Positions 43,598 to 53,401 are shown, counted from the first letter of the stretch. The stretch is 64,000 nt of DNA from Actinopolyspora biskrensis (GCF_013408175.1 NZ_JACBYW010000005.1:429065-493064), one strand, 5' to 3'. Numbers and translations are program-made. The notes: a model not told the origin generated them from the sequence alone.

Positions 43598-46502
43598 GCG
43601 CGATTCCCAGCAGGCCTCTGGCCAGCAGTACCGTGCCACGTCGAAAAAGGCGTCGAAGACCGCGCGCTCCGGGAGGAACAAGGACCGCAAGCTGAGCGGT
43701 GAGCAGTCGCTGCCGAGCTACACACCGTCGATAGCGGCACGTTCCATCGACGGGCACCTGCTGCGGACGGGCCAGGACGTGTTCGCCTGGTACCGCCTCT
43801 CCCCGCAGCGTTGGTCCTTCCGCTCCGACTCGCAGCGCCAGGACCTCATAGCCGCGATCGCGGGACAGTACGCCGAGCTCCAGGGGCGCTGGCTGCACCT
43901 GCGCGTGACGAACCGGCCCTACCCGATCCGGATGTGGGCCGAGGCCCACGTGCGGAACGCGCAGAACGCGCTGCCCGACGTACCCGGTGCGCTGAGCTTC
44001 GACGACTACATGGTCGGCGAGCAGCAGCAGCTCATGGGGCGTTCGATGGCCGAGAAGGAGGTCTACCTCGGGGTCCAGGTGCAGACCCGCAACGTGGTCG
44101 ACCGGGCCGTCGAACGGGCCGCACCCTTGCTGCGCAAGGTGTTCCCCGAGGCCGTCGACGCGGAACTGGTGGCTCTGGACAGTGAGATCGAGCACCTCGA
44201 CCAGGTGGTCGGCTCGGCCGGACTGGACGGACGCCCGGTCACGGCCGAAGAGATCTCCTGGCTGATGCACCGGTCGTGTTCCTTGGGACTTCCGGCCCCG
44301 CGCAACATGCCCGCGACGCCGAGCAACACCTGGCAGCCGGAGGACCTGGCCTCGTTCACCGACGCCGCGGACATGCACCAGGAGCCGTACTCGCCGACCG
44401 TGACCGTGCGTGGTCGGACCGGCTCCAACGCCGGAGTGAGCCGGAACGTGGCCGTGCTGACGCTCGGGCAGACGCACGGACTGCAGATCCCCGAGGTCGA
44501 CGATCCGTGGTTGCAGCACTCCGACAGGCTGCCCGCCCCCGTGGAACTGTCGGCGCGTATCTACGTGCGCCGACCGGAGGACGTCGGCGGTGAGCTGCAA
44601 CGCCAGATGAACAAGGTGCGTTCGCAGGTTCGCCACTACACCGAGGAACACGAGCTGGAACCGCCCACCTCGCTGGCGCGGCAGGCCGGACGTGTCCTGG
44701 AGATCGACGACGAGATGACCTCGGGGTTCACCGCGCTGGCCACCCGAGTCCGCTCGTGGTGGCGCATGGCGGTCTCCGGACCGACCGAACGGGACGCGCT
44801 GCGCCTGGCTCAGCAGCTGCTCGATCTGTACAAGCCCAAGATCGCGATCGAGCACCCCGAGGCGCAGTACGCCATGGCCCGCGAGTTCATCCCCGGTGAG
44901 CAGCTGGCCTCCGGCGCCTATCTGCGCCGCGGTTCGGTGGTGTGGGCGGCCTCCGCTGTTCCACAGGCCACCGCGGAGGTGGGCGACCGGAGAGGGGCGC
45001 TGCTGGGGGAGACCTGCACCGCCACCCGGCGTCCCGTGGCCTGGGACCCGTGGATGGCCCAGGAGATCAGGGACGCCTCGGGGCTGACGGCGATGGTCGC
45101 GGGACTCGGCGGCGGCAAGTCCTTCCTCGGCGGTGGACTCGTCTACAAGACGCTGCGTTCGGGGGCCTACTGGACCCTGCTGGATCCCTCCGGGCCGCTG
45201 GCCGAGCTGTGCGAGCTCCCCGAACTCCGTCCCTACGCGCGACCGATCAACCTGCTGAACGCGCAGCCCGGCATTCTCAATCCGTACCGGGTGGTCGCCG
45301 AACCGGAACTCGAACACTTCGTGGACGAGGACGATCCGGAACGGAGCTGGCGCCGGGAGCGCGCGCTGGCCGCCGCGACCAGGCGCCGCCTCGTGCTCGA
45401 CGTGCTCACCGGACTGCTGCCCTACGACATCGCGCGGATGCCGCAGACGCGCATCGTGCTGTTGCGGGCGGTGCGCGCGGTCGGCGGGAGACCGGACGCG
45501 CACCCGGGGATGGTGTTCGAGGCGCTCCGCCGGGACGCCAGCGAGCACCACGAGCACGCCGTGGTGGTGGCCGACTTCCTCGACGAGATCCGCGAACGCA
45601 TGTCGTTGCTGATCCCCGAGGCCGATGCCGATCCCTACTCGCAGCGCAGGGAGGACCGGCTGACGGTGCTGACCATGGCCGGGCTGACCCTGCCCAAGGA
45701 CGGTGTCGGCCGGGAGCACTGGACGGACAGCGAGGCCCTGGGAGTCCAGCTGCTCAACCTGGCCGCCTGGTTGACGCAGCGCACCGTCTACGAACGCCCG
45801 AAGGAGGAGCGCAAGGGCGTGTGGATCGACGAGGCGTTCTTCCTCTCCGAGGTGCCCACCGGCCGCGTGCTGATGAACCGGTTCGCCAGGGACTCCCGCA
45901 AGTGGAACGTCCGCGTGCTGCTGTCCAGCCAGATACCGGCGGACTTCCTGCGCATCCAGGGTTTCGTCTCCCTGCTGGACTCGGTGTTCATCGGCAGGCT
46001 GGACGACGAGCAGGCGCAGGCGGACGCGTTGCGACTGCTGAAAGTTCCGGTCGACGCGGGCTACGAGCAGGTGGTGTCCGCACTCGGCCGGCGTCCCGGG
46101 CCGTCACGGAACAACACCGAACGGGACCGTTCCCCGCGCCAGTTCATCTTCGGCGACGGCGCGGGCGGGGTCGAACGCATCCGGATCGACTTCAGCGGGC
46201 CCCACCTGCAGCATCTGCGCGAATCCCTGGACACGACTCCGGCCGCGGGCGGTTCGGAGCAGGAGGACCCCGGGGAGGGGACGAACCCGACCACGCCCAA
46301 CTCGGACTCGATCTCCGAGATCGGAGGAGCACAGCCCGAAGGCGCTTTGGAAGAGGACCCCGAGATGCTCGAGGAGTTCGCCGAATGGGAGCTCACGGCG
46401 GCCGGCGTCGGCGGCAACGAGCATTCGAACGCCGAGTCCGATGAGCAGCAGACGGGCGGCAACGGCCATCGGGACGGGGAGCGGACGCGAGGAGTCTCCT
46501 GA
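43572..46502 (+). CDS. VirB4/TcpF-like conjugation ATPase
   Basis: ATPase of 976 residues expected to drive a type IV secretion-like channel from the cytoplasmic side. The N-half is a VirB4-type domain (FAWYRLSPQRWSFRSDSQRQ near 70). Walker A is GLGGGKSF with Lys near residue 516, and Walker B is KGVWIDEAFF with Asp/Glu at 753-754; LLSSQIPADFL is a typical VirB4/TraG motif. The last 90 residues are acidic and disordered. GTG 43572 is chosen because AGGAGG lies 7 nt upstream; it lies within the end of the previous gene. Confidence 0.85.
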   Translation: MFGRGRGRERDSQQASGQQYRATSKKASKTARSGRNKDRKLSGEQSLPSYTPSIAARSIDGHLLRTGQDVFAWYRLSPQRWSFRSDSQRQDLIAAIAGQYAELQGRWLHLRVTNRPYPIRMWAEAHVRNAQNALPDVPGALSFDDYMVGEQQQLMGRSMAEKEVYLGVQVQTRNVVDRAVERAAPLLRKVFPEAVDAELVALDSEIEHLDQVVGSAGLDGRPVTAEEISWLMHRSCSLGLPAPRNMPATPSNTWQPEDLASFTDAADMHQEPYSPTVTVRGRTGSNAGVSRNVAVLTLGQTHGLQIPEVDDPWLQHSDRLPAPVELSARIYVRRPEDVGGELQRQMNKVRSQVRHYTEEHELEPPTSLARQAGRVLEIDDEMTSGFTALATRVRSWWRMAVSGPTERDALRLAQQLLDLYKPKIAIEHPEAQYAMAREFIPGEQLASGAYLRRGSVVWAASAVPQATAEVGDRRGALLGETCTATRRPVAWDPWMAQEIRDASGLTAMVAGLGGGKSFLGGGLVYKTLRSGAYWTLLDPSGPLAELCELPELRPYARPINLLNAQPGILNPYRVVAEPELEHFVDEDDPERSWRRERALAAATRRRLVLDVLTGLLPYDIARMPQTRIVLLRAVRAVGGRPDAHPGMVFEALRRDASEHHEHAVVVADFLDEIRERMSLLIPEADADPYSQRREDRLTVLTMAGLTLPKDGVGREHWTDSEALGVQLLNLAAWLTQRTVYERPKEERKGVWIDEAFFLSEVPTGRVLMNRFARDSRKWNVRVLLSSQIPADFLRIQGFVSLLDSVFIGRLDDEQAQADALRLLKVPVDAGYEQVVSALGRRPGPSRNNTERDRSPRQFIFGDGAGGVERIRIDFSGPHLQHLRESLDTTPAAGGSEQEDPGEGTNPTTPNSDSISEIGGAQPEGALEEDPEMLEEFAEWELTAAGVGGNEHSNAESDEQQTGGNGHRDGERTRGVS

Positions 46503-46504
46503 TC

Positions 46505-48493
46505 GTGTGGGTGCTGTTGATTTCGGGAGTGATCACCGCTTGGGTGATCCTCCGACGCCGTCGCTCCCGGCGGGAGACGGATCGTCCGAACGGGAACCGC
46601 AGGGCACGTCGCGGGGCCCTGGTCACGGTGGCGGCCCTGCTGGGATTGCAGGCCCTGGCCGGTGCTCCCGCCTACGCCCAGCCGTTCGACTGCACCGAAC
46701 CACCGAATCCGGAACGCCCGGGGACCGGCATGGTCGGAGCGGTCGACCCCGCCCACATCGGCGTGGGGCAGTCCGGCAGCGCCTACGACGAGTACGCCTA
46801 TGCCGGGCAGGTCTGGCACACCTACGACCTGGGTTGCGGTCCGCAGGGGGTCAACAACCCCAACGCGATGGTCGACACCTGGATCGGCAACCAACTGTTC
46901 AACGTGGCCAAGAACCTGGTCGGGATGACCAACGGGTTGCACTACTCGCTGCTCTCGGGCGACCTGATGGCCCCGCTGGACGAGATGATCACCACCGGAA
47001 CGGTCGCGCTGTACGACAGCGTGTTCACCCCGTGGTTCGGGGTGGTGGCCGTGATACTGGCCGTGCTGCTCTTCCGCTACATATGGCAGGGCGACCTGGC
47101 CACGATCGGGAAACGGACGACGTGGGCACTGGCCGCCCTGTGGTTCGCCTCGGCCACCTACCTGACACCGCTGGTCTACACGCACGCCCTGGACGACGTC
47201 GTCATCACGGGGACTTCGGCGGTGCAGGGCGGTTTCCTGCGGGAGGTCGGCGTCGACGAGCGTGACGCCCTGCCCACGCTGCTGCACAACGAGGTCGTCT
47301 ACCGCGGTTGGTTGCGCGGGGAGTTCGGCTCGCCGGACTCGCCCAAGGCCGAGGAGCTCGGCATGCGCTTGCTGGACGCGCAGGCCTGGAGCAAGCGCGA
47401 GGTGCTCTCCGGGGAAGCCGACGGTTCGGTGGACGAGAAGAAGCAGGCCTTCGAGGAAGTCGCCGCGCAGATGGGCGGCGCCTACGGTTACTTCCAGGGA
47501 GTGGACGGAAGCAGGATAGGCGCGGGCATGCTCAGCATGCTCCAGGCGCTCTCCTACACCACCTTCCAACTGCTCGCCAAGGCCGCGATCCTGCTGGCCC
47601 AGGTGCTGTTGCGCGTGCTGATACTCGCGGGACCGCTGATAGGCCTCGTCGCGCTGCTCTACCACGAGGTGCTGCGCAGTGTCGGGCGCATAGCGGGTGC
47701 CGCGCTGCTCAACGTGGTGCTCATCTCGGCGATGGCCGGACTGCACACCCTGGTGCTGAACTGGGTGTTCGATCCGACCCGCGGTTTCGAGCTGCTCACC
47801 CAGATGTTGCTCGCCGCGCTGCTGACGGTCGTTTTCCTGATGATCGGCAAACCCCTGCGGCGGATGGGGCAGATGGTCGAGCTGTCGGCCGGTGCCGCGG
47901 GGGGCGCGGTTCCACGGGTTCCTCCCGGGTTCTTCGCCCGCGCTCGGCGCGGCTCCTCCGGCGGCGGGAACGGTCCCCAGGACGACTTCTGGGACCAGGT
48001 GCGTGCCTCGGGATCCGGGGACGAATCCGGTCAGGGGCCGTCCGGTGGCGGTCTCGGACGCGGCCGCCCCGAGAACGAGGGGCCGACCGTGGCAGCCACC
48101 GCGGAACGGACGGACCGCCCCGCGAGCTCCTCGCCGGGAGGGAACGCCGGTCCGCGTACCGAGATACCGGCGGCCGGTGCCGCGGGAAGCGGCTCCCGGT
48201 CGGGCGCGAGCGCGATCGAACAGCAGCGTCCGGGAACCAGGCGGACAGCAGGCTCCCTCCCGGAAGGGGAGGGGCGAAGCAGTCGCACGGTCGACACCGC
48301 CCCGATCACGGAGGGGTTCTGGAACGAACGCGACGACGACCCCGTTGTGGTGCCTTCCCGCGTCGGGGACTCGAATCCGTTGCGCGGCACGGAGGACGGT
48401 TCCCGGCGTCCGTCCGAATCGGAGACGCTGGCGGGGCGCCCGGTCAACGTGGTGTATCGACCGTCGCGCGGGTTGGAGGTCTCCGATGAATGA
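46505..48493 (+). CDS. VirB6/TrbL-like polytopic membrane protein
   Basis: Protein of 662 residues. There is a helix at the N-terminus, a basic loop, then a second hydrophobic segment ending in GAPAYAQP, which may be a signal peptidase site. Further membrane helices lie near 175-195 (VVAVILAVLLFRYIWQG), 205-220, 340-365, 375-395, 400-420 and 430-450. The C-terminal 210 residues are Gly/Ser/Arg-rich and disordered. The layout fits VirB6/TcpH-type channel proteins. GTG 46505 follows GAGGAG by 9 nt and begins 2 nt after the ATPase stop. Confidence 0.75.
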   Translation: MWVLLISGVITAWVILRRRRSRRETDRPNGNRRARRGALVTVAALLGLQALAGAPAYAQPFDCTEPPNPERPGTGMVGAVDPAHIGVGQSGSAYDEYAYAGQVWHTYDLGCGPQGVNNPNAMVDTWIGNQLFNVAKNLVGMTNGLHYSLLSGDLMAPLDEMITTGTVALYDSVFTPWFGVVAVILAVLLFRYIWQGDLATIGKRTTWALAALWFASATYLTPLVYTHALDDVVITGTSAVQGGFLREVGVDERDALPTLLHNEVVYRGWLRGEFGSPDSPKAEELGMRLLDAQAWSKREVLSGEADGSVDEKKQAFEEVAAQMGGAYGYFQGVDGSRIGAGMLSMLQALSYTTFQLLAKAAILLAQVLLRVLILAGPLIGLVALLYHEVLRSVGRIAGAALLNVVLISAMAGLHTLVLNWVFDPTRGFELLTQMLLAALLTVVFLMIGKPLRRMGQMVELSAGAAGGAVPRVPPGFFARARRGSSGGGNGPQDDFWDQVRASGSGDESGQGPSGGGLGRGRPENEGPTVAATAERTDRPASSSPGGNAGPRTEIPAAGAAGSGSRSGASAIEQQRPGTRRTAGSLPEGEGRSSRTVDTAPITEGFWNERDDDPVVVPSRVGDSNPLRGTEDGSRRPSESETLAGRPVNVVYRPSRGLEVSDE

Positions 48494-48520
48494 TCCATCG
48501 GTCGAAGGGGGCCGGTTCTG

Positions 48521-49144
48521 ATGCCGATTCGGACGCACCGGGGCCGCACCGCGGTGTACCGGAGGTTGTGGGGATGGCCACTGCGGTCGCCTAAGCATCT
48601 CGCGGGAGCGGTCGTACTCCTCGTGGCCGTGGCGAGCGGGATCGGACTCCTGCTGCCGAACGTGCCTTCGGCCACGTCTTCGGGGGGTGCGAGCCGGGAA
48701 ACCGACAGTGGCTACGAGACCGACCCGCGGGAGGGTCTCTCGGGAGGGGACACCGGAGCCCGGTCCGACGACACGCGAGAGGGATCCCCTCCGTCCATCT
48801 CGGTGCCGAACGTCGAGCCCAGTTCCGTGGAGCCCGATCCGGCGGGGCTGGACGTGGTGCGCGAGTGGGTGTCGGAGTGGACGCGGCCTTCCGAGGGGAC
48901 GACGCGTGAGCAGTGGATCGAGGGGCTGCGCCCCCACACCACCCCGGAGTTCATCGGCGTGATGAACACCGTCGACCCGGCGAACGTGCCCGCCACCGAG
49001 ATAACCGGCCGGCTGCGGGTCGACGAGTCCACGAAGACTTCGATGCGGGTACGAGTTCCCACGGACGGCCCCACCGTGCGGGTGCACGTGGTCCGTTCTT
49101 CCGCGGAGGGTTGGCGCGTGTCCGGCTACGACAGGGTGGACTGA
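48521..49144 (+). CDS. VirB8/TcpC-like membrane-anchored protein
   Basis: Protein of 207 residues: a basic cytoplasmic N-terminus, one membrane helix (about 28-45, LAGAVVLLVAVASGIGLLL), a disordered acidic linker, and an extracytoplasmic NTF2-like domain (VREWVSEWTRPSEGTTREQW near 112, then a beta-rich end VRVHVVRSSAEGWRVSGYD). This is the topology of VirB8/TcpC scaffold proteins. ATG 48521 follows AAGGGGG. It ends 1 nt before the hydrolase gene. Confidence 0.7.
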   Translation: MPIRTHRGRTAVYRRLWGWPLRSPKHLAGAVVLLVAVASGIGLLLPNVPSATSSGGASRETDSGYETDPREGLSGGDTGARSDDTREGSPPSISVPNVEPSSVEPDPAGLDVVREWVSEWTRPSEGTTREQWIEGLRPHTTPEFIGVMNTVDPANVPATEITGRLRVDESTKTSMRVRVPTDGPTVRVHVVRSSAEGWRVSGYDRVD

Positions 49145-49145
49145 G

Positions 49146-50129
49146 ATGCGAAAGATCGCCGTTGTACTGGTTCTGCTCACGGGGTTCGGTGGACTGATCG
49201 GTGTGGGCGCGGTAACCGGCCTGTTGGCCGGTATGGGTGGTGGAGAGCGGACGAGCGGAGCTGAATGCGGTGCCGCGCTGGGCGCCTCCGGAACGGCCGA
49301 TTCGCGGGGCAGGCGAATGGCGCGGGGCCTCGGCAGCGAACAGCGGCGGGTCGTCGAGCGGATCATCGAGGTGGGCAAGCGACGCGAGTTACCGCCGCGG
49401 GCGTGGCAGGTGGCGATCCAGGCGGGCAAGACCGAGTCGAACCTGCGCAATCTGAACTACGGTCATGCGGACTCGCTTGGGGTGTTCCAGATGCGTCCGT
49501 CGATGAACTGGGGGACGCCTCAACAGGTGACCGACCTGGGGTACGCGATCAACAAGTTCTACGACGAGCTGTTGGAGGTCGACGGCTGGAAGGACATGCG
49601 CCCCGGAACGGCCGCACAGGCCGTGGAACGCTCGGCCTTTCCCACCCGTTACCACGAGGTCGAGTCGATGGCCGCGCACCTGGTCGGCGACGAGGGCGAT
49701 GCGCTGGTGTCGAACGACTGCTCCGGGACTCCGGACGCCGGTGAGCTCACCGCGAAGGTGACCGACTACGCCAGGGACCAGCTCGGTTCCCCCTACGTCT
49801 GGGGGGCGGAGGGCCCGGACCGGTTCGACTGCTCGGGGCTGACGCAACGCGCGTGGGCGGCAGCGGGGGTGGAGATCCCCCGGGTGTCGCAGGACCAGTA
49901 CCACGCAGGTGGAGCCATGGTTCCGCTGAGCAAGGCCCGCAGCGGCGATCTGGTTTTCTGGGGGCACGGGCGCGACTCCGACTCGGTGCACCACGTGGCG
50001 CTCTACATCGGGGACAACAAGGTGCTGCACGCGCCGCAGCCCGGTGAGAAGGTGGAGATCACCGAGCTCTGGGACGGAGGGGAGCTGCTCCCCACAGCGG
50101 TACGCCCGTCCACGGCCCGGGCGAGTTGA
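49146..50129 (+). CDS. lysozyme-like plus NlpC/P60 cell-wall hydrolase (VirB1/TcpG-like)
   Basis: Exported protein of 327 residues. An N-terminal signal or anchor helix (4-30) is followed by a transglycosylase-like domain (about 60-180; KTESNLRNLNYG, then SLGVFQMRPSMNWGT) and an NlpC/P60 endopeptidase domain with Cys229 in RFDCSGL and His282 or His283 in VHHVALYIG. Such two-domain hydrolases open the cell wall for type IV secretion in Gram-positive bacteria. It closes the secretion gene run; ATG 49146 lies 1 nt after the previous stop. Confidence 0.9.
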   Translation: MRKIAVVLVLLTGFGGLIGVGAVTGLLAGMGGGERTSGAECGAALGASGTADSRGRRMARGLGSEQRRVVERIIEVGKRRELPPRAWQVAIQAGKTESNLRNLNYGHADSLGVFQMRPSMNWGTPQQVTDLGYAINKFYDELLEVDGWKDMRPGTAAQAVERSAFPTRYHEVESMAAHLVGDEGDALVSNDCSGTPDAGELTAKVTDYARDQLGSPYVWGAEGPDRFDCSGLTQRAWAAAGVEIPRVSQDQYHAGGAMVPLSKARSGDLVFWGHGRDSDSVHHVALYIGDNKVLHAPQPGEKVEITELWDGGELLPTAVRPSTARAS

Positions 50130-50251
50130 ACGGCCCGGGGCGACGCGTGAAGGACGTGGGAACACCGGTGTTCACCGCTTACGCGTGTGAGTGTCCCGGT
50201 CGCTCGAACGGTGGTCCGACGGTTCTGCCGTCTTCTCCTAGGAGGACGAAC

Positions 50252-50707
50252 ATGTTCACCCCTGATCCGATTCCCCGGCCGAGCGGTTCACCTGCGTCGA
50301 GCACCCCGCTCGCCGACTACCTCTCGTGGACGCGGTACGGAACCGACGACGACTACACCGTCCTGCCGCGGTCCTTGGCCGAGTCCATGCCGTTGCCGTG
50401 GCAGCAGCACATGCGGGACCTGCTCGCGGAGTTCCACCGGGCGTTCGGGCATCTACAGTGGCCGGTTTACCGCGTCGTCCCGAGTGGCTACGAACGACTG
50501 ACCGAGCTCGACGAGCAGCAGCTCTCCGAGATCGGCTGCACCATGGAGCTCGGCGACAACGGAGAACCGGAGTACCGGCTGCGTGACGGAAGCAGGGTCG
50601 AGAGCCCGGAGGAGCGGCGGTTCCTCGTCCCCCGCCCGGACCCGATCCCGAGTCGGCACGCGGGTTCCGAGGGGCCTTCCGCGTCTCCCGCCCCGCCGAA
50701 CTGGTGA
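50252..50707 (+). CDS. hypothetical protein
   Basis: Soluble protein of 151 residues with no recognised domain. The middle has helical and beta-like parts (AESMPLPWQQHMRDLLAEFH, WPVYRVVPSGYERLTELDEQ). The ends are Pro-rich. ATG 50252 follows AGGAGGA by 6 nt, a strong site. It lies 122 nt behind the NlpC/P60 gene and may be the last member of that transcript, though nothing in the sequence links it to secretion. Confidence 0.65.
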   Translation: MFTPDPIPRPSGSPASSTPLADYLSWTRYGTDDDYTVLPRSLAESMPLPWQQHMRDLLAEFHRAFGHLQWPVYRVVPSGYERLTELDEQQLSEIGCTMELGDNGEPEYRLRDGSRVESPEERRFLVPRPDPIPSRHAGSEGPSASPAPPNW

Positions 50708-50844
50708 GCGGGAAACGACGAGCGGGGAGTGCTCGTGGTGACGCTCGACCCGGTGCGCGCTCCGGCACCACGAGACAGGGGCGGTGGAGTGCTCGGCGGG
50801 ACGCGGAACGTGACATCACGGCCCGCACGTGCGAGGCTCGGGTC

Positions 50845-51048
50845 ATGGCCCCGAACGGCTGGTACTTCTGCTTGAAGCACCGACGAGTCGAAGCGCCGGG
50901 TGAAGTGTGCCGGGCGCTCAATCGCCTCGGACCGTACAGCGATCGTGCTTCGGCCGAGAACGCGCTGGAGCTCGCCCATCGGCGGACCGAGCAGGCCGAC
51001 GAGTCCGATCGACGCTGGAACGAGCCTTCGGAGGGCGAGGAGCTCTGA
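50845..51048 (+). CDS. small Cys/His-containing conserved protein
   Basis: Protein of 67 residues starting MAPNGWYFCLKHRRVE. The Cys, His and a later Cys (GEVCRALNRLGPY) could bind a metal ion, and the C-terminal half is a charged helix (ASAENALELAHRRTEQADES). Proteins of this pattern are common in actinobacteria; function is unknown. The ATG at 50845 is preferred to the long upstream frame, which overlaps the previous gene and is low in natural composition. It precedes the RNB ribonuclease gene by 7 nt. Confidence 0.65.
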   Translation: MAPNGWYFCLKHRRVEAPGEVCRALNRLGPYSDRASAENALELAHRRTEQADESDRRWNEPSEGEEL

Positions 51049-51055
51049 CTTTCCG

Positions 51056-52585
51056 ATGGCGGCGCGAGATCCGAGACGGGTGGACTCCGACTCCCTCTCC
51101 GCTGCCCGCGCGGACGTCGCCGCCGACCAAGGACCGGTCGAGGCGGACCCCGTTCCCTCCGGGGGGACGGACTTCACGGGCATCCGCCGTGAGTTCGGCT
51201 TGCCGGTCGAATTCCCCGTTCCCGCGTTGACGGAGGCCGAGCAGGCCGCCGTCACCTCCGAGTCGTGCCCCGCGCGAAGCGAGGCCACCGGGCTTCCGCT
51301 GGTGACCGTCGATCCGCCCGGCGCTAAGGACCTGGACCAGGCGGTGCTGCTCGAGAGGACCGAGCGGGGTGGGTTCCGCGTCCGCTACGCCGTCGCGGAC
51401 ATGGCCGCGTTCGTGCCGCCCGGTGGTGAACTGGAGCGGGAAACCCTGCGCCGAGGGCAGAGTCTCTACCTGCCGGACGGAACGGTGCCGTTGCACCCCA
51501 CCCTGCTCTCCGAGAGCGCCGCGAGCCTGCTGCCCGAGCAGGTGCGCCCCGCGGTGCTCTGGACGATCGAGCTGGACGACACGGGCACCGTGGTCGGAGT
51601 GGATCTGCGTCGCGCCACCGTCAGATCGGTGGCCGCGCTCGACTACGAGAGCGTGCTCCGCTCCTTCGAAGCGGACGCCCCGCACCCCTCCCTGGCCCCG
51701 CTGCCCGAGGTGGGGGAACTCCTCCGGGAGCGGACGATGCACCGCGGGGCGATCGAGCTCGGGCTGCCGGAGCAACGGGTCGAGCTCTCCCGCGAGCAGG
51801 GGTGGCGGCTCGGACTGCGCAGCCGGACCTGGCCGGAGGTGTTCAACGCGGAGATCTCGCTGCTGACCGGCATGTGCGCGGCAGAGATCATGCTCTCCGC
51901 CGGGGTCGGTGTGCTGCGCACCGTTCCGGAACCGGAGGAAGCGGCCGTGGCCCGGCTGCGCCGGACGGCGGAGCGGCTGGGAATCCCCTGGCCCGCCGAA
52001 CAGGGTCCGGCCGAGTTCCTGGCGGGCCTCGACCCGCGGCGTTCCGAATCGCTGGCGCTGCACGTGGCCGGCACCGGACTGCTGCGCGGGGCCGGATACA
52101 CCGCTTTCAGCGGCAGCACCCCCACGAGTCCCTCCCACGCCGGCATCGGAGCCGCCTACGCCCACGTGACGGCACCGCTGAGGCGGCTGGTGGACAGGTT
52201 CTGCGCGGAGATATGCCTGGCCGTCGTCACGGGGAGCCCGATCCCCGGCTGGGTGAGCGAGCGCATCGAGGAGCTCCCCTCGGTGATGGGGAACTCGGAC
52301 AGGCTGGCCTCCAGGGTGGAGCGGGCTTGCGTCGCGCAGGTCCAGTCCTGGGAACTGGCCGGACGCGTCGGCGAGTCGTTCACGGCCACGGTGCTGCGCA
52401 CGGAGCCAACCGGGCAGGCCGGGGAGGTGTTCGTCGGGGAACCACCGGTGATCGCGCGTTGCGTCGGCGCGGGATCGGTGGAGGGGCGAAGTCTCCCCGT
52501 GCGGCTCGCGGAGGTCGACCCCGCGCGGCGCCGGGTTCTGTTCGAAGTCGCCAACCACACACCCGTCCTGTCTGGCGCGCGCTGA
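51056..52585 (+). CDS. RNB-domain ribonuclease (RNase II family)
   Basis: 3'-5' exoribonuclease-like protein of 509 residues. The RNB catalytic centre is visible in TVDPPGAKDLDQAVLLER near residue 85, where the acidic residues hold the metal ions; YAVADMAAFVPPGGELERE and the TAFSGSTPTSPSHAGIGAAY to YAHVTAPLRRLVDRF stretch are also typical. It is shorter than RNase R or RNase II and lacks clear cold-shock and S1 domains, as in the actinobacterial RNB family. ATG 51056 is 7 nt after the previous stop. Confidence 0.88.
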   Translation: MAARDPRRVDSDSLSAARADVAADQGPVEADPVPSGGTDFTGIRREFGLPVEFPVPALTEAEQAAVTSESCPARSEATGLPLVTVDPPGAKDLDQAVLLERTERGGFRVRYAVADMAAFVPPGGELERETLRRGQSLYLPDGTVPLHPTLLSESAASLLPEQVRPAVLWTIELDDTGTVVGVDLRRATVRSVAALDYESVLRSFEADAPHPSLAPLPEVGELLRERTMHRGAIELGLPEQRVELSREQGWRLGLRSRTWPEVFNAEISLLTGMCAAEIMLSAGVGVLRTVPEPEEAAVARLRRTAERLGIPWPAEQGPAEFLAGLDPRRSESLALHVAGTGLLRGAGYTAFSGSTPTSPSHAGIGAAYAHVTAPLRRLVDRFCAEICLAVVTGSPIPGWVSERIEELPSVMGNSDRLASRVERACVAQVQSWELAGRVGESFTATVLRTEPTGQAGEVFVGEPPVIARCVGAGSVEGRSLPVRLAEVDPARRRVLFEVANHTPVLSGAR

Positions 52586-52640
52586 TCGTGGGCGTGACAG
52601 TGGGGACGACAGGTGATCCGGTTTACGAGAAGGAGCCACG

Positions 52641-53306
52641 GTGGTTGATGTTCGGAACCTGACCGTCGGGGTGCTGGGTGGCACGGGCGCTCAGGGCAAG
52701 GGACTGGCGATCCGCTGGGCCCAGGCGGGGCTGAGTGTGCTGATCGGTTCGCGTTCCGCGGAACGCGCCGAGCAGGCCGCGGAGGAGATCGCCGAAGCCG
52801 GTGGTGGCTCTGTCCGGGGGTGCGACAACTCGGAGTGCGCGGCTCGGGCTGACGTGGTGTTGGCCGCGTTGCCCTGGGAGGCGCACGCGGACACGCTGCG
52901 CGAGCTGCGTTCGGAGTTGGCGGAAAAGATCGTGATCGACTGCGTCAATCCGCTCGGCTTCGACAAGAAGGGGCCGTACGCGCTCGAGGTCGAGGAGGGC
53001 AGTGCCGCCCAGCAGGCGGAGGCTCTGTTGCCGGACTCCAGGGTGACGGCGGCGTTCCACCACGTCTCGGCCGTCAAGCTGGCGGACACGTCCGTGCGGC
53101 ACGTGGATCTGGACGTGCTGGTGCTCGGGGACGACAGGGAGGCCACTGACCTGGTCAGGGCGCTGGCCGACGTCATACCCGGGGTGCGGGGCATCTACGG
53201 GGGCAGGTTGCGCAACGCCCACCAGGTGGAGGCGCTCACGGCGAACGTCATCGCGATCAACCGGCGCTACAAGGCCCACGCCGGGCTCCGCATCACCGAC
53301 GTGTGA
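52641..53306 (+). CDS. npdG: F420-dependent NADP oxidoreductase
   Basis: Enzyme of 221 residues that moves hydride between NADPH and coenzyme F420. The N-terminal VGVLGGTGAQGKGLAIRWA (Rossmann NADP site), LIGSRSAERAEQAA, and the C-terminal RLRNAHQVEALTANVIAINR are typical of NpdG/Fno. GTG 52641 follows AAGGAG by 7 nt. It probably forms its own transcript, with two stem-loops downstream. Confidence 0.92.
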   Translation: MVDVRNLTVGVLGGTGAQGKGLAIRWAQAGLSVLIGSRSAERAEQAAEEIAEAGGGSVRGCDNSECAARADVVLAALPWEAHADTLRELRSELAEKIVIDCVNPLGFDKKGPYALEVEEGSAAQQAEALLPDSRVTAAFHHVSAVKLADTSVRHVDLDVLVLGDDREATDLVRALADVIPGVRGIYGGRLRNAHQVEALTANVIAINRRYKAHAGLRITDV

Positions 53307-53401
53307 CGGCTTCTCCGCCGCGGAGAGGTCCGCGCAGCGGGAGTGCCGCCGGAGCGACTCGCGTGGCTGTCCGTCGAACGGAGGTCCGGAGTTCTCCCGG
53401 G

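Noticed and set aside
42599..50129. intact integrative conjugative element
   Set aside because: No relaxase, coupling protein, replication, excisionase or integrase gene is visible, and no flanking repeats were seen.
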